From assembly GCA_033026295.1 (NCBI GenBank), contig CM065174.1, forward strand, positions 26,091,498-26,155,497: DNA of 64,000 nt, read 5' to 3'. The notes under the pieces are model-generated. The model was given only the letters and a program-made list of their open reading frames with translations, was not told the origin of the DNA and ran no database searches. The position numbers were made by a program, and so were the translations under genes. Of the stretch, positions 23,731-36,131 are shown piece after piece (the stretch's first letter is position 1; every line of letters starts with the position of its first letter). This stretch comes from Channa striata. Its lineage: Eukaryota > Chordata > Actinopteri > Anabantiformes > Channidae.

Positions 23731-23879
23731 CTTTCTGAGAGTGGACTTTACTGGCCAGAGATTCAGTAACGGAGGGTGATGGAGTTTTATGGTGTCGGGG
23801 GCTGGGGTTAAGAACAGGGACACGGATATTGACAGGGTTAGGGCAATGCCATCGAGTCATTCTTTTCTGGTGTTTTCAT

Positions 23880-23900
23880 ATTTATTTATTTATTTATTTT
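23880..23900 (+). promoter_or_regulatory. AU-rich element in 3' UTR
   Basis: Four overlapping ATTTA pentamers occur at 23880, 23884, 23888 and 23892, followed by T4. In mRNA this is an AUUUA-type destabilising element. It could also be just an ATTT microsatellite. Confidence 0.45.
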
Positions 23901-24114
23901 CCCATGAGATTAGTTGATCTTTTTTGTGGGAATACCGTATCTGGCATAAAAAAAATTATGCTCAAAAACATTGTTTTCAGTATTGTGTTTGGGTGTTTCA
24001 GATGCTTCTTTTGTGTACTCCACCCCACGCCCACCCTGCATCCAAAACTGGACTTTAAAAAAAAAAGAGAACGAAAAAGAAGGTGGGTGAGACTGCCGAA
24101 CTGCCCATCATGTA

Positions 24115-24133
24115 CCCCCCCCCCCCCCCCCCC
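24115..24133 (+). repeat. C19 homopolymer in 3' UTR
   Basis: Nineteen consecutive C follow TGTA. It could bind poly(C)-binding proteins. It is length-variable and a likely assembly weak point. Confidence 0.85.
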
Positions 24134-24730
24134 TTACTTTGGCCACCTGAAGCACCCTGTCACCCCTCCTGACTCCTGTCAGCGGCCCAGCATAACTACC
24201 AAACTCCCAACACTCACCAGAGGGGTACGAACAACCCTTTCCAAATCTCCTATAGTACGTCCCGAACACGAAAACATCATTAGGTAACGTCAAAGACTTC
24301 AATAGCTTTACAGAGAAAGAATAATGGGGCTGAGGGTTGGTTGTGTGCTGACCTGGCACCGCAGGAAGGCTGAGCTGCATTCAGACTATGTTCGAGGCAC
24401 TAGACGTGTCCCCCGTGTTCATTCAGAAGCTCCTCAGACCTCTTCGCCTCTCAAGGCTCTGCCATATTGACACTTAACCTTTTTGACACAATGTTTCTGA
24501 AGGCCAGAGGAAATGACTCGCTTTCCTCCATCTGGACTACGTTTTTTCATTTCTTGGTGTCATAATTTCCACCAAATCAGAAGAAGGCCGCCTTCAAAAG
24601 GCAAACAGTAAAAGCCTCTATGGATTGCAAACCCTTTATTTAAAATGGAGGTGAACTTGAAATGTCGAAATGAAGTCTACCTTCTAAAAATCTTCTACCG
24701 GGGTTCTAAATGGGACTTAGAACAGTCAAC

Positions 24731-24737
24731 TGTTTAC
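24731..24737 (+). promoter_or_regulatory. miR-30 seed match 1 in 3' UTR
   Basis: TGTTTAC pairs with miR-30 bases 2-8 (7mer site). The base after it is G, so it is not an 8mer. The miR-30 family is known to repress lhx1 through its 3' UTR in Xenopus kidney. Confidence 0.5.
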
Positions 24738-24916
24738 GTAACCTATTTAATTCAGGAGTCCAGAAGTCTCGAAAACCATGTTTTAGAACCTCTCAATCCA
24801 TATAAAAATGTTCCAAGCAACCAACCAAACTTTTGTATTGATTTCATTTATACTGTATCAAGATAAAAACACATTTGCTGGGGTTGTGGTTCACTGTGCT
24901 AGTTTGTACAAGATGT

Positions 24917-24924
24917 TGTTTACA
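24917..24924 (+). promoter_or_regulatory. miR-30 seed match 2 in 3' UTR
   Basis: TGTTTACA is a full 8mer site for miR-30, 27 bp before the first AATAAA. This lies about 186 bp from the first site. Sites near the 3' end of a UTR tend to be effective. Confidence 0.55.
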
Positions 24925-24943
24925 AAAAAAGCGTAAAAAAAAG

Positions 24944-24949
24944 AATAAA
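24944..24949 (+). terminator. Likely polyadenylation signal of lhx1
   Basis: AATAAA lies in an A-rich stretch about 1.2 kb after the stop codon. The later AATAAA motifs at 25251 and 25331 are alternatives. Confidence 0.5.
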
Positions 24950-25839
24950 AACATAGACATTTGCCAAATTGAAAAAAAAGAAAAAAATAGCACAAATACT
25001 GTTAAAAGTGCTTTGCACCATCATCTGCAGAATGTGTTGAGACAAAATGTGTTCAAGGAGTAATTGACTTCTTAATTTTTTAGTCTGCTGACAATACATT
25101 CATAAAATTGTTAATATAACATACTTAGGTTTTATTTTTGTGTCAACGGAGAAAAATCCAAACTATTAATAATTGATGGTCAAATATGCAGCCAGTAGCT
25201 GCGACATCTCTTTGAATATCAAGCCTTCATGTTCTGTCTTATATTGTTCAAATAAACCTAAGCTTATGTGACCTCCAGTGCATATTAGACCATTCACTGT
25301 ATAAATACATGTTGACAAAAATGTGTTTCTAATAAAACTAGAAAATATCCTATGAACATATTTTCTTTGGAGCAGCATTCCCTTCCGGCACACCTCTTTT
25401 CGTAACGAACGCTTTTTGTCCACACATTTTTTGAATGTCCCATTCACTCCCACTGTGAAACGATTGGCCTTCGCAGACGTGGTGACAGGTAAACATTTGT
25501 TAATTCGGATTAATGGGATTCGGCAGCTGACAGGAAGTGATGCACAGAACCAGCAGAGAGCGCAGCCGCTCCTGGCCCAGTTGTGGAGCCGCGTCCTGCG
25601 CTTCGACGTCCGTGGTGTCGACGTGCTGCGGCCTCTTTGTTCCCTGCCGCCGAGTTGCACTCGATCTGGATCGTGGACGAATAGAGCAAAGACCTAAAAC
25701 CACAGCAAAGTTTTCTGCTGCTTTGTTCTCGTCCCCAGCAGCGGAGACACTGGCTGGGGCTGACGCAAGGGGGAGCAGACTGTCAGTCCGCGCCGGTGCC
25801 AACCACTCTGGCTCCGGCACCAGATTCTGCCATTTACTT

Positions 25840-26240
25840 ACTTGAGCTTGTCGACTAATCATACGCAGTTGGCCGTGCGACTGTGAAGGACAATGAGGAA
25901 ATTGCCGTGACTGTGGCTCTCCGGCTTGTTATGCGTTTATTAACACGCGTCTGCGTTATTATTCCCCGCAGCGCACTGGTCGCGCGGTGTGGTCTGACGC
26001 CCGGAGGCGACGTCTCCCAACTTATTTCAGCAAAATAATAATTATCAGGGTGCTGTGACGTTTCGTGAATGAGGATGAAAAACCTATTCATACTCGCAGG
26101 GAAGCGAGTTGGGCAGCGGCACCGAGGAACCTTTATCTCCCCGACACGTTGCGCGCAGTTAGGACCATATTCAATCCCAGTTTTGTCCCCCTGCCTCCAG
26201 ACTGTAATCGTCCATGAATTAATCATGGTCCTGAGAGTTA
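25840..26240. promoter_or_regulatory. Candidate 3'-flanking enhancer
   Basis: Repeat-free, CpG-containing sequence begins less than 1 kb after the gene. It has CAAAATAATAATTATC near 26033 and the near-palindrome CCATGAATTAATCATGG at 26212-26228, a double homeodomain-type site. No ORF there resembles a known protein. Regulatory function is inferred. Confidence 0.3.
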
Positions 26241-26526
26241 ACCAAGCTTGGGGAGGTGGAATGGAAGGTGGGGTGGAGAGTCCGTGGAAGCATATAGGTC
26301 TCTGTTAAGCCCCAGGGCTTAGCCCCCCCTGTGGAAACACCATGCGCCGGCGTCCGACCGTCCCCGGGCGCACGGCTCTTTAAATTCAAATCTCCTATTG
26401 ATCGCTTCTCAGCTGTTGGTGCAAACTGACCTTGTAGTCTAACACTGGGCAAATAAAACAAGCCTTAACAACATTCGGTGGGTTTTAAATGGCGTTTTAA
26501 ATCTCTGAGTCAGGACGTTCGAATAG

Positions 26527-26528
26527 CC

Positions 26529-26559
<31 letters not shown>

Positions 26560-26565
26560 ACACAC
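26527..26565. repeat. C19 tract joined to (AC)10
   Basis: Nineteen C run directly into an AC run. Two G runs (26656-26666 and 26863-26874) follow within 350 bp on the same strand. Confidence 0.9.
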
Positions 26566-27052
26566 CCACCGAGAGCCCAAATCCACAGTGTACAGTATGC
26601 GCATGTGTGTGTAATGAGAGGGGTGACGGGGGGATAAATAGTGAAGAGTGTGTGTGGGGGGGGGGGTGCAAAAACGGTTTATGGTACAACAGGGGCCAAA
26701 AACATTGAGCCAATAGGAAGATCAGGCCCAGCGGGACAACACGGAGATACTTGCAGTCAAACTGAGAAGAAGCATTTGGCTGCTGGTTTTAAATGCAGAG
26801 CAGCTCAGCTGGAAGTGGATCCTCTCCCGGTCCTCGTTCTCCTCACACAAACCACACATGTTGGGGGGGGGGGGTGAGCTTCTTGGCCGCGGATGAGAAA
26901 CGCTGTTAATCAATGGAGCGGGGAGTCGGTTGATCGCCGGACACATTTCCCTGCCCTGCTCCTCAGCAAGTAGGTGATCCGCAGCCATGTAGCTGCCTGA
27001 TAAGCTGACCACCGCTGATGAGCCGCTTGTTCTCCACCTCAGCACGCCCTGC

Positions 27053-27103
27053 ACCTCCTCCTTCCTCCTCCTCCTTCCTCCTCCTCCTCCTCCTCCTCCT
27101 CTT
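27053..27103. repeat. (TCC)n / (TTCCTCC) polypyrimidine tract
   Basis: This is about 50 bp of TCC triplets with interspersed TTCC, a strict pyrimidine strand able to form a triplex. Frames through it give poly-leucine, serine or arginine and are not genes. Confidence 0.9.
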
Positions 27104-30100
27104 AGTGTTTGCAGGAAAAACACCTTCTTTTTCCCGCTCAAAGATTCCAGGCCCCGTGACCCCCTTTACCAGGAGCACGTTTTGCACTTTTCAGATTTTT
27201 AAGAAGGAAAAGAAGAATAAGCACGAGCCACTGTGGCTCAGCAAAGAAAAGAGTGCCACCTAGAGAAAGTCAACAGTGATCAAGCCAAAATCAGAGGAAA
27301 GGATCAAACGGAAAGAACAAAAGGAGCCCAGAGAAGCTAAATGTAGAACCATTCATACTTGTTATGCAGACAATACATTGTTTTTTTTACAGACACACCA
27401 GGAAATAAAAGAAATAACACAACATGCTTCTCGTGCCTTGAGAAGGAAATACTATACACCACAATCCCCATTCATCTTCTTCCAGTCAACACAAAGACAG
27501 CTCCTCCTAATATTACAACTGTCATATTTTAGTATTCAGTTGACAGTTTAATTCTGCTCTCTCCACAAAGCTGCAAAGAAACAGTTTTTTACGTTTATTT
27601 GACAGGAACAATGGACAGTCCCAAACTGCCCCAGAAGCAGCTTCTAAAGCGTAATACAAGACAATCCTCTGTCCGAAGACACAAGGTCACATGTCAAGAA
27701 GCTCAGGTTGGATCATCAAAACAAATTAACCACCGGACATTATAGCTAAGAATAAAATAAATATAAATGTTTGACTTTTCACACTGCAAACATAATCCTG
27801 GTGTAAAACACCAATGTTACACAAGATTGTGCTGAAATATTGGATAAAAAAACTAAAAACATTGCAAGATTATTAATGTTTTTATTGCCCTGAAAGTCAC
27901 ATTCTGGTGTTTCATTTATTTTTCTCTCAGGGGTTGAAATCTAAAGAGGAATGTAGAGTCGCTGTGTAATTTAAAGAATAAAAGTATTAGGCAAATGTAT
28001 AAATGCATCCACGTTACAGATGATAGAGGTGTGAAATTAAAGAGTGAGAAATCACAAGCAAACAAAGCTCCAAGTGACAGTGTAGGTACTTCATACACTC
28101 ATACACTTTAATGTAAATCACTGGAATAGGATTACTGTGATTCATATTGCGCTATGATAACATCAATTTAAAGAAATTAACATTTCACACTGTGTGGTGG
28201 GTCAGCTTCCATCCAGCTTTTAGCCTTGACCTTGACCTGCTGCTTTTTCAAAGTCAAGTCTTAGGAGACAAAACCTGGGTTTGTGTCTCCAATCCACGTG
28301 TCTTGTCAACTTCAGCCAAATGCCAATAACTTGCTGTTTTTGTTGCCAGGCCGCACCCTTCCCCTTTATGTGTGTTTCACACACACGCTGTGCAAAAAAT
28401 CTCTTGGTATGAACGTTTATTAGAAATACACCATTGTGTGTATTTTGTGCTTATTTCTGCCTTTGGTGGCTTGTCGAGGAAACGACATAAATGCAGCTTT
28501 AATTTGCCATTCACAATCAGGGTACAGTAAAACTGATATTTGTTTGTTTTTTTTTTTCCCTATAATTGGTATGTATTACAATTTACATAAAGAAATTGGC
28601 CATTTAACAAACAATGCACTCACCCAGGGAGGAAAGTAGACTCGTTTAGTAAAGTGTAAAGTACTAATTTCCCCCTGGAGGACGTCCTGATGCTACGCGG
28701 GGTCTGTAGGTTGGCCTGATTAGCACAAAGCATGGAGTGTGTCTACACCATCTGACCCACTGAGTGATATTCATTTGTCATTCACATATTGGAGACCAAC
28801 TGCTGTGTTTTTTGCTCAGGGCAAGGCTTTTCTGAATGAGCTGTTTGTGTATGACTGCACTGGCAACTTCCCATTGTGATATTACATGGAATACACATGC
28901 CAGTGCAAACTCTGTTTATAATTTACACAAGCTAGTTGCTGAGTTATTGTGTTTCCGCTCATAGACGGGCACTTTAACGAGCACACCCCACAGTTTGAAA
29001 CACTTAATTCATATTCAGATTTGATATATAATTTGCTCTATGAGGCGCAGTAGCCAGTAAACCGCACGTGTATTAAAAGCATTATAGGACTCTGTGTTGA
29101 ACAGATTGTACAGTTTTAGCTTTTTAGTCTTTTTCTCATCATCACTTCATCTTACGGACATCAGATTTTTGTTGTCTAAAATCATCGGAAAGAAGAATTC
29201 TTAATTATTTTTAAAGACTTGCAAATTGTATTTTTTAAAAAGCCTTCCTGGACAAAGGAAATAACAAAGCTGATAATATAATAATAATTATAACGCAACA
29301 TGTAAAAATAAATTCCTCAGGAAATCAAAAACTAAATTAGCATTTTATCAACTTTTTACCAACTTTGTCTTTTTCAAACATCTTTTTCTCGTGGGAAAAG
29401 GACCAGTCAGTTACCCTGTTTTCACTGGGTGAGACTCCAGGAAAGGAATATGTGCCTGTCACTGCATCTCCAACTGCTTTGCATTTTCATTTTATCAGAG
29501 GGGTCAAAAAAAAAAACTTCTCCAACAAGTTGTTTAGCCCTGCGCTTCTCTGACCCATGTAATATGAACCCAAATCAAAGAGACTGGACCGAGAGGGGTC
29601 TGAGAAAAGACCTGAACAGACCTAAGGATAATTAGACTTGATACAAAAAGATAATAACAAGCAAGTGTGGTTATAAATAAGTAACATGTAGTTAGTAATG
29701 TCTTCAAAATGAATGTAATGTCCAAAAATGAAACAATACACACACCTCAAAAGCGAATCTATAGCCTATAGACAATCAAATCTGGCATTTCCCCTTCATC
29801 AACAATAATACAATTATCTAGCTTGCCTATAGGTGATTAATTTAAATAAATAAATATTAAGTCTGAGCAAAGTTCATTGGCTAGCATATCTTGCATTTTC
29901 AAGATGAGTGAATTAGTGAAAACAAGCGTTTTGTTCCATCTTTTATTAAAGCACAGCTGCATCTACTTGGGTACCAGCATATCAGCACACAAACCTAGTG
30001 GTAAAAATAGACCCAACCTGATTTAACTGAGCAGAACTTGGACCAGACCCAGTTTGAAATGTTCCACTAACCCAAGTGGACCCATAAAGACCGGAGGTGC

Positions 30101-32310
30101 ACCTCTGTTACACCGGGCGCCAAAAAGGAGAGGTCCAACACGGACCAGAAACTCACTTCCTACGAGAGTCATAGTCTGGAATTACCGACAATACGCACAC
30201 ACAGTGACAGCCCAAAACTTTATAAAACTCCCTGGTTGAAAATCTACAATTAGAAAGTACATTTCTTACTTTGGGACACAACAAATACATATTAGAACAA
30301 AGACACCCCAAAGCCCAAACAGCCAAACTCTGACACTCTCATATTATGAATTGTTCACTGCTTATACAACCTCCTGGGTGAATTGATTTTGTTATTTTCT
30401 GCCAGCTTAGCATTTTCTACTGTGTCATTATCTGAGTGTGTTTGAGCAAGTGGCTAAATGCACCGGCGTAGAAAGCCCTTATCACCCAAACACACTGCAA
30501 CTTCAGCTCCAGGTGTTCGCTGCCATGTTACTGTACCCAACACACACGGCCATGCTGCTAATTAAAACAATTCCATGCTTATCCTGGGAGGGAAATACCT
30601 GGATTAGAGGGAGATTTGCAACTCAAACCTGAGACATGCCTAATCAATTTAAAGCTATTAGACAATTAATTCACTTTGGTGGAGGGTGGATATTGCACAT
30701 GCACTAATCTGGCCCCTAAGTTGTCACTGTGTGTACTGATGAGTATTGAGTGCTTTGTGTACATAAACAGTGATGAGAATGGGCAAGCAATCCATGCACT
30801 AAGCAAATGTTTCCTGTCTGAGCATCAGGTCACGAGGCAGAAGTGGAAGTTGCCCGCAGTTTCCTGTGAGGGGCAGTTATGCAGCAATCCACAGTTGATT
30901 GTGAAATTCCTAATTCAATTTTTATTGGAATATTCAGTGAAGTCGGAGTTTTGTGAACTTCAGGGTCATTTCTGATCCCTGCAGTCTTCAGATGCACGAC
31001 TACAAACGGCCAACACTGATGGCTCTTATTAAGTAGAGTTCTATTAAGCATTAGTAGTATTAAGTGTACCGTAGCCCTGCTTGTTTTCCAGTTGGAGAAC
31101 AACCATGGCTGCAGTTCTCCAGGAGCATGGGTCCACACCCTGGTATAGATACAGTTTTAGACTGCTGTGTTCCAAAACTAAGGTTTAAGGCCCACCCTTG
31201 GGCTAGCTTGGCAGCACAGGATGTCACAGTCTGCATTAGTTCTTGGAGTTTTCTTACATCACCCCGACTGTGGCATCCCGTTCCTATGCTGTTCGGTCCC
31301 TGATGATAACTTTTGCTGAACAGAAATATATATTAATAATTAAAACAAAAATGGAGATTTCAGGTCAGATCCTTGATGGAGATCCACAGACCCACATGGA
31401 CGTGATATATTATGAGTTGCAAATATTTCACGTCTAATAATAAGTAATACGAGTAGGAGTAGACCGGGGCAGTGCTGGACCCAATGCCCGGCACTGGTAA
31501 CAGCCTCGGGTTTTATGATTGCGTTAAGACTCTCACAGCACTTTGTTATAGCTAGAAAAAGATAGCGACCTGATTGCATAGATTTCGTCAGTTTCTTCAC
31601 TCACAAAATGTTTGAAATTGAACATTTTTTTCAAATTATAACTTAACGACACCCAGGTCTCTGGAGTCAAAGTCCAGCTAAATTTCATTCAGTTCATGTT
31701 CCTAGGAAAATGAAATAATGTTTGCAGGATAGTTATATATTTTCTTAGGAGACAGTCGTGATTTTCCAACTTTATGTGACTTCTGGTTGATGACCTTTGA
31801 CCTCTTCCCACTCAATGCTGTGAGCAGACTTTAATAGGCTTATGTTGATTACTAGACAAAAACGCATGATATTTTTTTCTGATTAAGTGTATTGCAATTT
31901 TTGCTGTGGGCATAATCTATCAAAAATATACATGTTCAATAATATATATTTGTTATGTAATAGATGGCTTAATTACACTAAATTTGATATACAATAAGCA
32001 GCTATTTTCTTCATTTCCATTTAATTCAAAGCTGTCATGGAGCATTTGTCTGTACATACACCGTCTAAATCTTTCTGCAGAGAGAGAGAAACTAATTCTT
32101 GAGCCACACATTTTAAACTTAGAGAAATTGGTCTGAATATTCCTGAAAAAAAAAAAAAAAACATTCATTCCAATTAAAGCAGGACTGTGCAAGTGCAGCC
32201 AAGCAGCTCTGTTATTCAATTCCATTAGAATGAACGATGCAGTGGCATGCAACCATGCAGTTAACAGGAATTAAAACCATAGGCAAGATGACGGATTACA
32301 CGAGAACAGA

Positions 32311-32332
32311 GGTGTGTGTGTGTGTGTGTGTG
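32311..32332. repeat. (GT)n microsatellite
   Basis: This is a GT run of about eleven units. An A-rich homopolymer lies nearby at about 32145-32161. Confidence 0.9.
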
Positions 32333-33899
32333 TTTGTGCATGCACCCATGCACATGTACTTTTCTTTTGGCTTTCTGTTTTGCCAAAATTGTACATATTG
32401 AATATTTTTTCAACACATGTACTTGAATATTAAATCAAAATAGCTTGAACGCTGAAATGTGCTGTTAGCTTTACACAGTGGCATGGCTTCAGTGTACTTG
32501 TCAGTATTTGCCAGCTGTAGTTATTGCATGATGTATGGCTCGGCTCTTGATGCATGCATGACAGTTGGCAGTCATTAATCATAGTTAGAAGATAGGAAAC
32601 GGTATAGGGTCGCCTTTCTTATCCATGCTAAGTCTCATTTACTGTAAGTATGCACGGTCTTCTTGAAGCCCAGGCTGCTGCAAGCATGAGGACGTACACA
32701 AAGCGAATTCTGTAGCCCGTGTCATTCAGCTGTACACTGTAGCACAGTGTAAACTGAGCTGGCAAAGACTGGGCTTCTCTCCCTGCAAAACAGTGTGTGT
32801 CTGTGCGATGACTTCGCTGCAGGGAAAGAACTTTCTTTTGCTTTTCCCTTCCAAACTTTCCTTTGTTCTGCTGCTCTGCATCGTGTTTCTCGTAGATGCG
32901 TGGGTGTGACAGTCAGAACAGGGCTCACCGAGTGTGTCTGCGCTGGTAAAACAGCATTGTCGTGGCACACCCACATTCACAGAGCAGACTAACCATGCAT
33001 TTAATTAGAAACAAAAGCTGGAAATAATTAATTAGTCGGCAATTCCCTTTTTTTTTACCCTTGCCAAAGTTTATAATGGAGTAGATAGGCTGCTGGAATT
33101 TTACAGAAAATAATTCATGAAAATTAAAAGTGAGGAGAGGCCACAAAGACAAATGGTCACTGCTCCACTCCACCAGCGGTGGAAAGAGTACTCCAAAATG
33201 TTCCTTCAAGTAGTAGTAAAAGCATAGTGTGAAAATAGTAAAGTGCTGCATCTCCAGACAACTGACGGTGCTTTAAAACACCACCCATGGAGTGATACGG
33301 GCCTCCTCAGTGCATGTGATGTCACTCTGTTTGTTTACAGCTGCATGTGTGGCACCTACATGCGAATACACTTCTTCTTCTGCTGCTGCCATTAGAGTTG
33401 CTCCTGTTCCCTCCTCTCCACAGAAACGTAGGCTGTCAGTGGTGGGTCATTGCCTAGAACAGTAAGGGAAATTACCAGGTACGGCAGATCGACCAACATT
33501 TTTGTTATAGTTTTCATAAACAGAATTAAGCCCTGAACAACAGCATAGTTTGTATATTATCAGACACATCCTCTTTGTTCCTTCTAGATCTTTTACCTGG
33601 TGTTTCACAGCTTTGAAGGGGTTGAGACACTGGAAATGTGTAAAGTGAAAGAAATTCCAACCCTGCTTTACTATAAGACTTTCTCAAACCTGACTAATCA
33701 CTGCTTCAAGTGTGTGTGAGTGACAGTTTCTGATATCTTTTTTTAAGTATGTAGGCATTACAACTAATGTGTTGCATCTCTACCAAAACGTGTAAACTTT
33801 GAACCTGAGATTAATGGCTGATCCAACACAAGATCATTTTAGCAACAAGATAAGCACAAACAAAACAGATGCAGGAGAAAGGACACATTTACACTCCAA

Positions 33900-34430
33900 T
33901 TAGTGCTCTTAAAGGCCCACGCTATATCAAAAGCAGAAAACACAGCTTGTAGACTCATCCATAATCAGTCACTGAACCACGGCTTCCAATGGGCCTCCTT
34001 CGTCACTGTCAGGCCCACTGAGTGCCTGAGTCACATTCAAATTGGCTCCAGGTCCGCAGTCATTGATAAAGGGTCTGTGTGTGATGGGAAGCATGCAGGC
34101 TAATTCCTCAAGGCTGGCCCGTGCTAGTCCAGTCGCTGTCCATCACTTCAATGTTATTTGCATTGGCCCCAATCAGCCCAGAGTGTTGATCAATGCAGAG
34201 TCAAAGTGAGCTTTCTTCCAGCATTAGGAGCTGCTTTCCATCACGGTTGCTGGTCACTCACACATACAGATTCACAAAGCTGGGCCGGCAACCACTGCTT
34301 TAAATTGTGAATGAGAAGTGGCTTTGCAGCCGCACTACTCTGTGCTGAGCTTGACAGACTCAGCAAGCAGCCAGCTACTCTTCAGCCGAAAGCTGAGAGA
34401 GACTCAACTTCATGCAAATGTTCTCTGACA
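33900..34430. promoter_or_regulatory. Candidate distal enhancer with two octamer motifs
   Basis: This is repeat-free, evenly composed sequence with ATTTGCAT at 34156-34163 and ATGCAAAT at 34412-34419. It also holds TTGAT/ATCAA pairs and CATTGATAAAGGG near 34058. It lacks microsatellites and known repeats, unlike its flanks. Only alignment can confirm conservation. Confidence 0.28.
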
Positions 34431-35124
34431 CGTGCGGACCAGAGCCAGGAAGGAGCCAGTCGTAATCGTCTTCATTGCAGCAGAACATACAGCACATGAG
34501 TTTTAGCTACTGCTCAACCAACGGGTGTATTACTAGAAAAACCGGGTTGAAACACAGAAACCGTTCTGTCTTCTGACAGTAGCCCAGTGGGGCACACAGA
34601 TAAAAAATATCAGTTTTTAAGGCCACACAGTTCAAGCACTAGAAACCTCAGTGTCGCCTGCACAAATAAAGCTAAAAGCATTCCAAATCATATCAGACGG
34701 ATTTAATCAAATTATGATGATAAAAAAGCCAAGTTGCACAATTTATATAGCTCGGAAAAAATTATTTGCTGTTTTATAGACTCCTTTTCCCATGATTCTC
34801 TGGAAGTATCTTTTTTCGGCCACTGCGTCCACCTTATCAATCACAACAGTGCATTACCACTGCCTAGTGCTAATTGCCGGACTTGACTCAAAAACAATGT
34901 AGATGATGTAACAAAGGTGACATGGAATGGATGTAAAATGGGCGTAAAATGAAAAAAACTGGGCGTTGCATTGAATCCCGTTAAGAATATCAAATGAATT
35001 CTTCTTAACATTCTTAACACTTATATATGTGGCTGTTCGTCATGGAGACCTTTTTTTTTTTATAAAAAGCTGAGATTAGCCAGACAAAACACTATTGTGA
35101 AAATCAATCAGGAGAGTTTTCAAT

Positions 35125-36120
35125 TCAATTCAATTCAACTTTATTTATATAGCGCCAATTTACAACAAGGTCATCACAAGGCACTTTACATAATAAAGTC
35201 AAGACTATACAAACATTTAAAGAAAACCCAACAAATCCCACTTGAGCAGCTTTAGGCAACAGTGGAGAGGAAAAACTCCAGCAGAACCAGGCTCAGGGTG
35301 GGCGACCATCTGCCTTGACCGGTTGGGCTGAGTGGAAAGTGGAGAGAGAAAAGAACAGAGCAACAAAAGCAACAACAAAACATTGAGCAGGTTAGTGGGA
35401 CCAGTAGCTGCAAACTGGAGGACACACAGCGCCAAAGCCAGGGACACCTGAAGACAGGGACAGAGAGAGGGAGACAGAGAGGGAGAAAGACGATTACGGG
35501 ACAAAGAAGATACAGAGTTAATGTCATACAGTGGTGACATTATAGATGTGGGGTGCGAGGAAAGAATGAAGAGAAGAGGAAAGTGGCACAGTGCAGAGTC
35601 CCCCAGCAGTCTAAGCCTATAGCAGCATGACTATAACCAACTATAAGCTTTATCAAAGAGGAAGGTTTTGAGCCTAGTCTTAAAAGTAGAGAGGGTGTCA
35701 TCTTCCCAAATCTGGACTGGGAGCTGGTTCCACAGGAGAGGAGCTTGATAGCTAAAGGCTCTGCCTCCCATTCTATTTTTGGAAATTCTGGGAACCACAA
35801 GTAGGCCTGCATTTTGGGACCGAAGTGGTCTAGTAGGATGATATGGTACTAGGAGATCTTTTAGATATGATGGAGCTTGACCGTTTAAAGCTTTATAGGT
35901 AAGAAGAAGGATTTTAAATTCTATCCTACATTTAATGGGAAGCCAATGAATAGAAGCTAATGAAGGTGAAAGATGATCTCTCTTACCAATCCCAGTCAGC
36001 AATCTTGCTGTAGCATTTTGGATTAATTGGAGGCTTTTTAGAGAGTTACTGGGGCAGCCTGAAAGTAGAGAATTACAGTTTTGGAAATAATTTGCAGGAG
36101 TTTGCTTTAGACATAACATA
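35125..36120 (-). mobile_element. 5'-truncated L2-clade LINE (minus strand)
   Basis: Read on the minus strand, it starts abruptly inside the second ORF near 36120 and runs through the 3' untranslated region. It ends at about 35127 in 'atataaataaag' followed by TTGAAT-type repeats. The 3' region matches that of the L2 copy at 59.4-59.9 kb over several hundred bases. 5' truncation is usual for LINE insertions by target-primed reverse transcription. It holds the C-terminal coding part that the other copy lacks. Confidence 0.85.
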
Positions 36121-36131
36121 ACTGTGAACAC
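35631..36131 (-). pseudogene. C-terminal fragment of L2 reverse transcriptase ORF
   Basis: This is an open frame of 166 codons, most of which is the C-terminal end of a fish L2 ORF2. Typical motifs are NATARLLTG, HWLPIKCRIEFKILLLTYKALNG, PSYLKDLL and STFKTRLKTFLF. The endonuclease and catalytic reverse transcriptase parts are absent, so it cannot be active. The first residues may be flanking sequence. Confidence 0.8.

Larger units (their letters stand above)
23731..24965 (+). other. lhx1a: Probable lhx1 3' UTR
   Basis: About 1.2 kb of sequence follows the stop to the first good polyadenylation signal, AATAAA at 24944-24949. Further AATAAA motifs at 25251-25256 and 25331-25336 could extend it. 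It contains an AU-rich element, a C19 tract and two miR-30 seed matches, listed separately. Confidence 0.6.
26240..35120. other. Intergenic stretch without genes
   Basis: Apart from the listed microsatellites and candidate elements, I see AT-rich DNA with no convincing exon, splice-flanked ORF or intact mobile element. Short frames have no family signature. Confidence 0.6.

Noticed and set aside
25166..25660. 164-codon minus-strand frame after the lhx1 3' UTR
   Set aside because: It is low in recognisable features, overlaps the alternative polyadenylation signals, and shows no domain or splice context.
35217..35540. 107-codon minus-strand frame rich in serine and leucine
   Set aside because: It is the 3' UTR of the truncated L2, matching the same region of the other copy, not a host gene.
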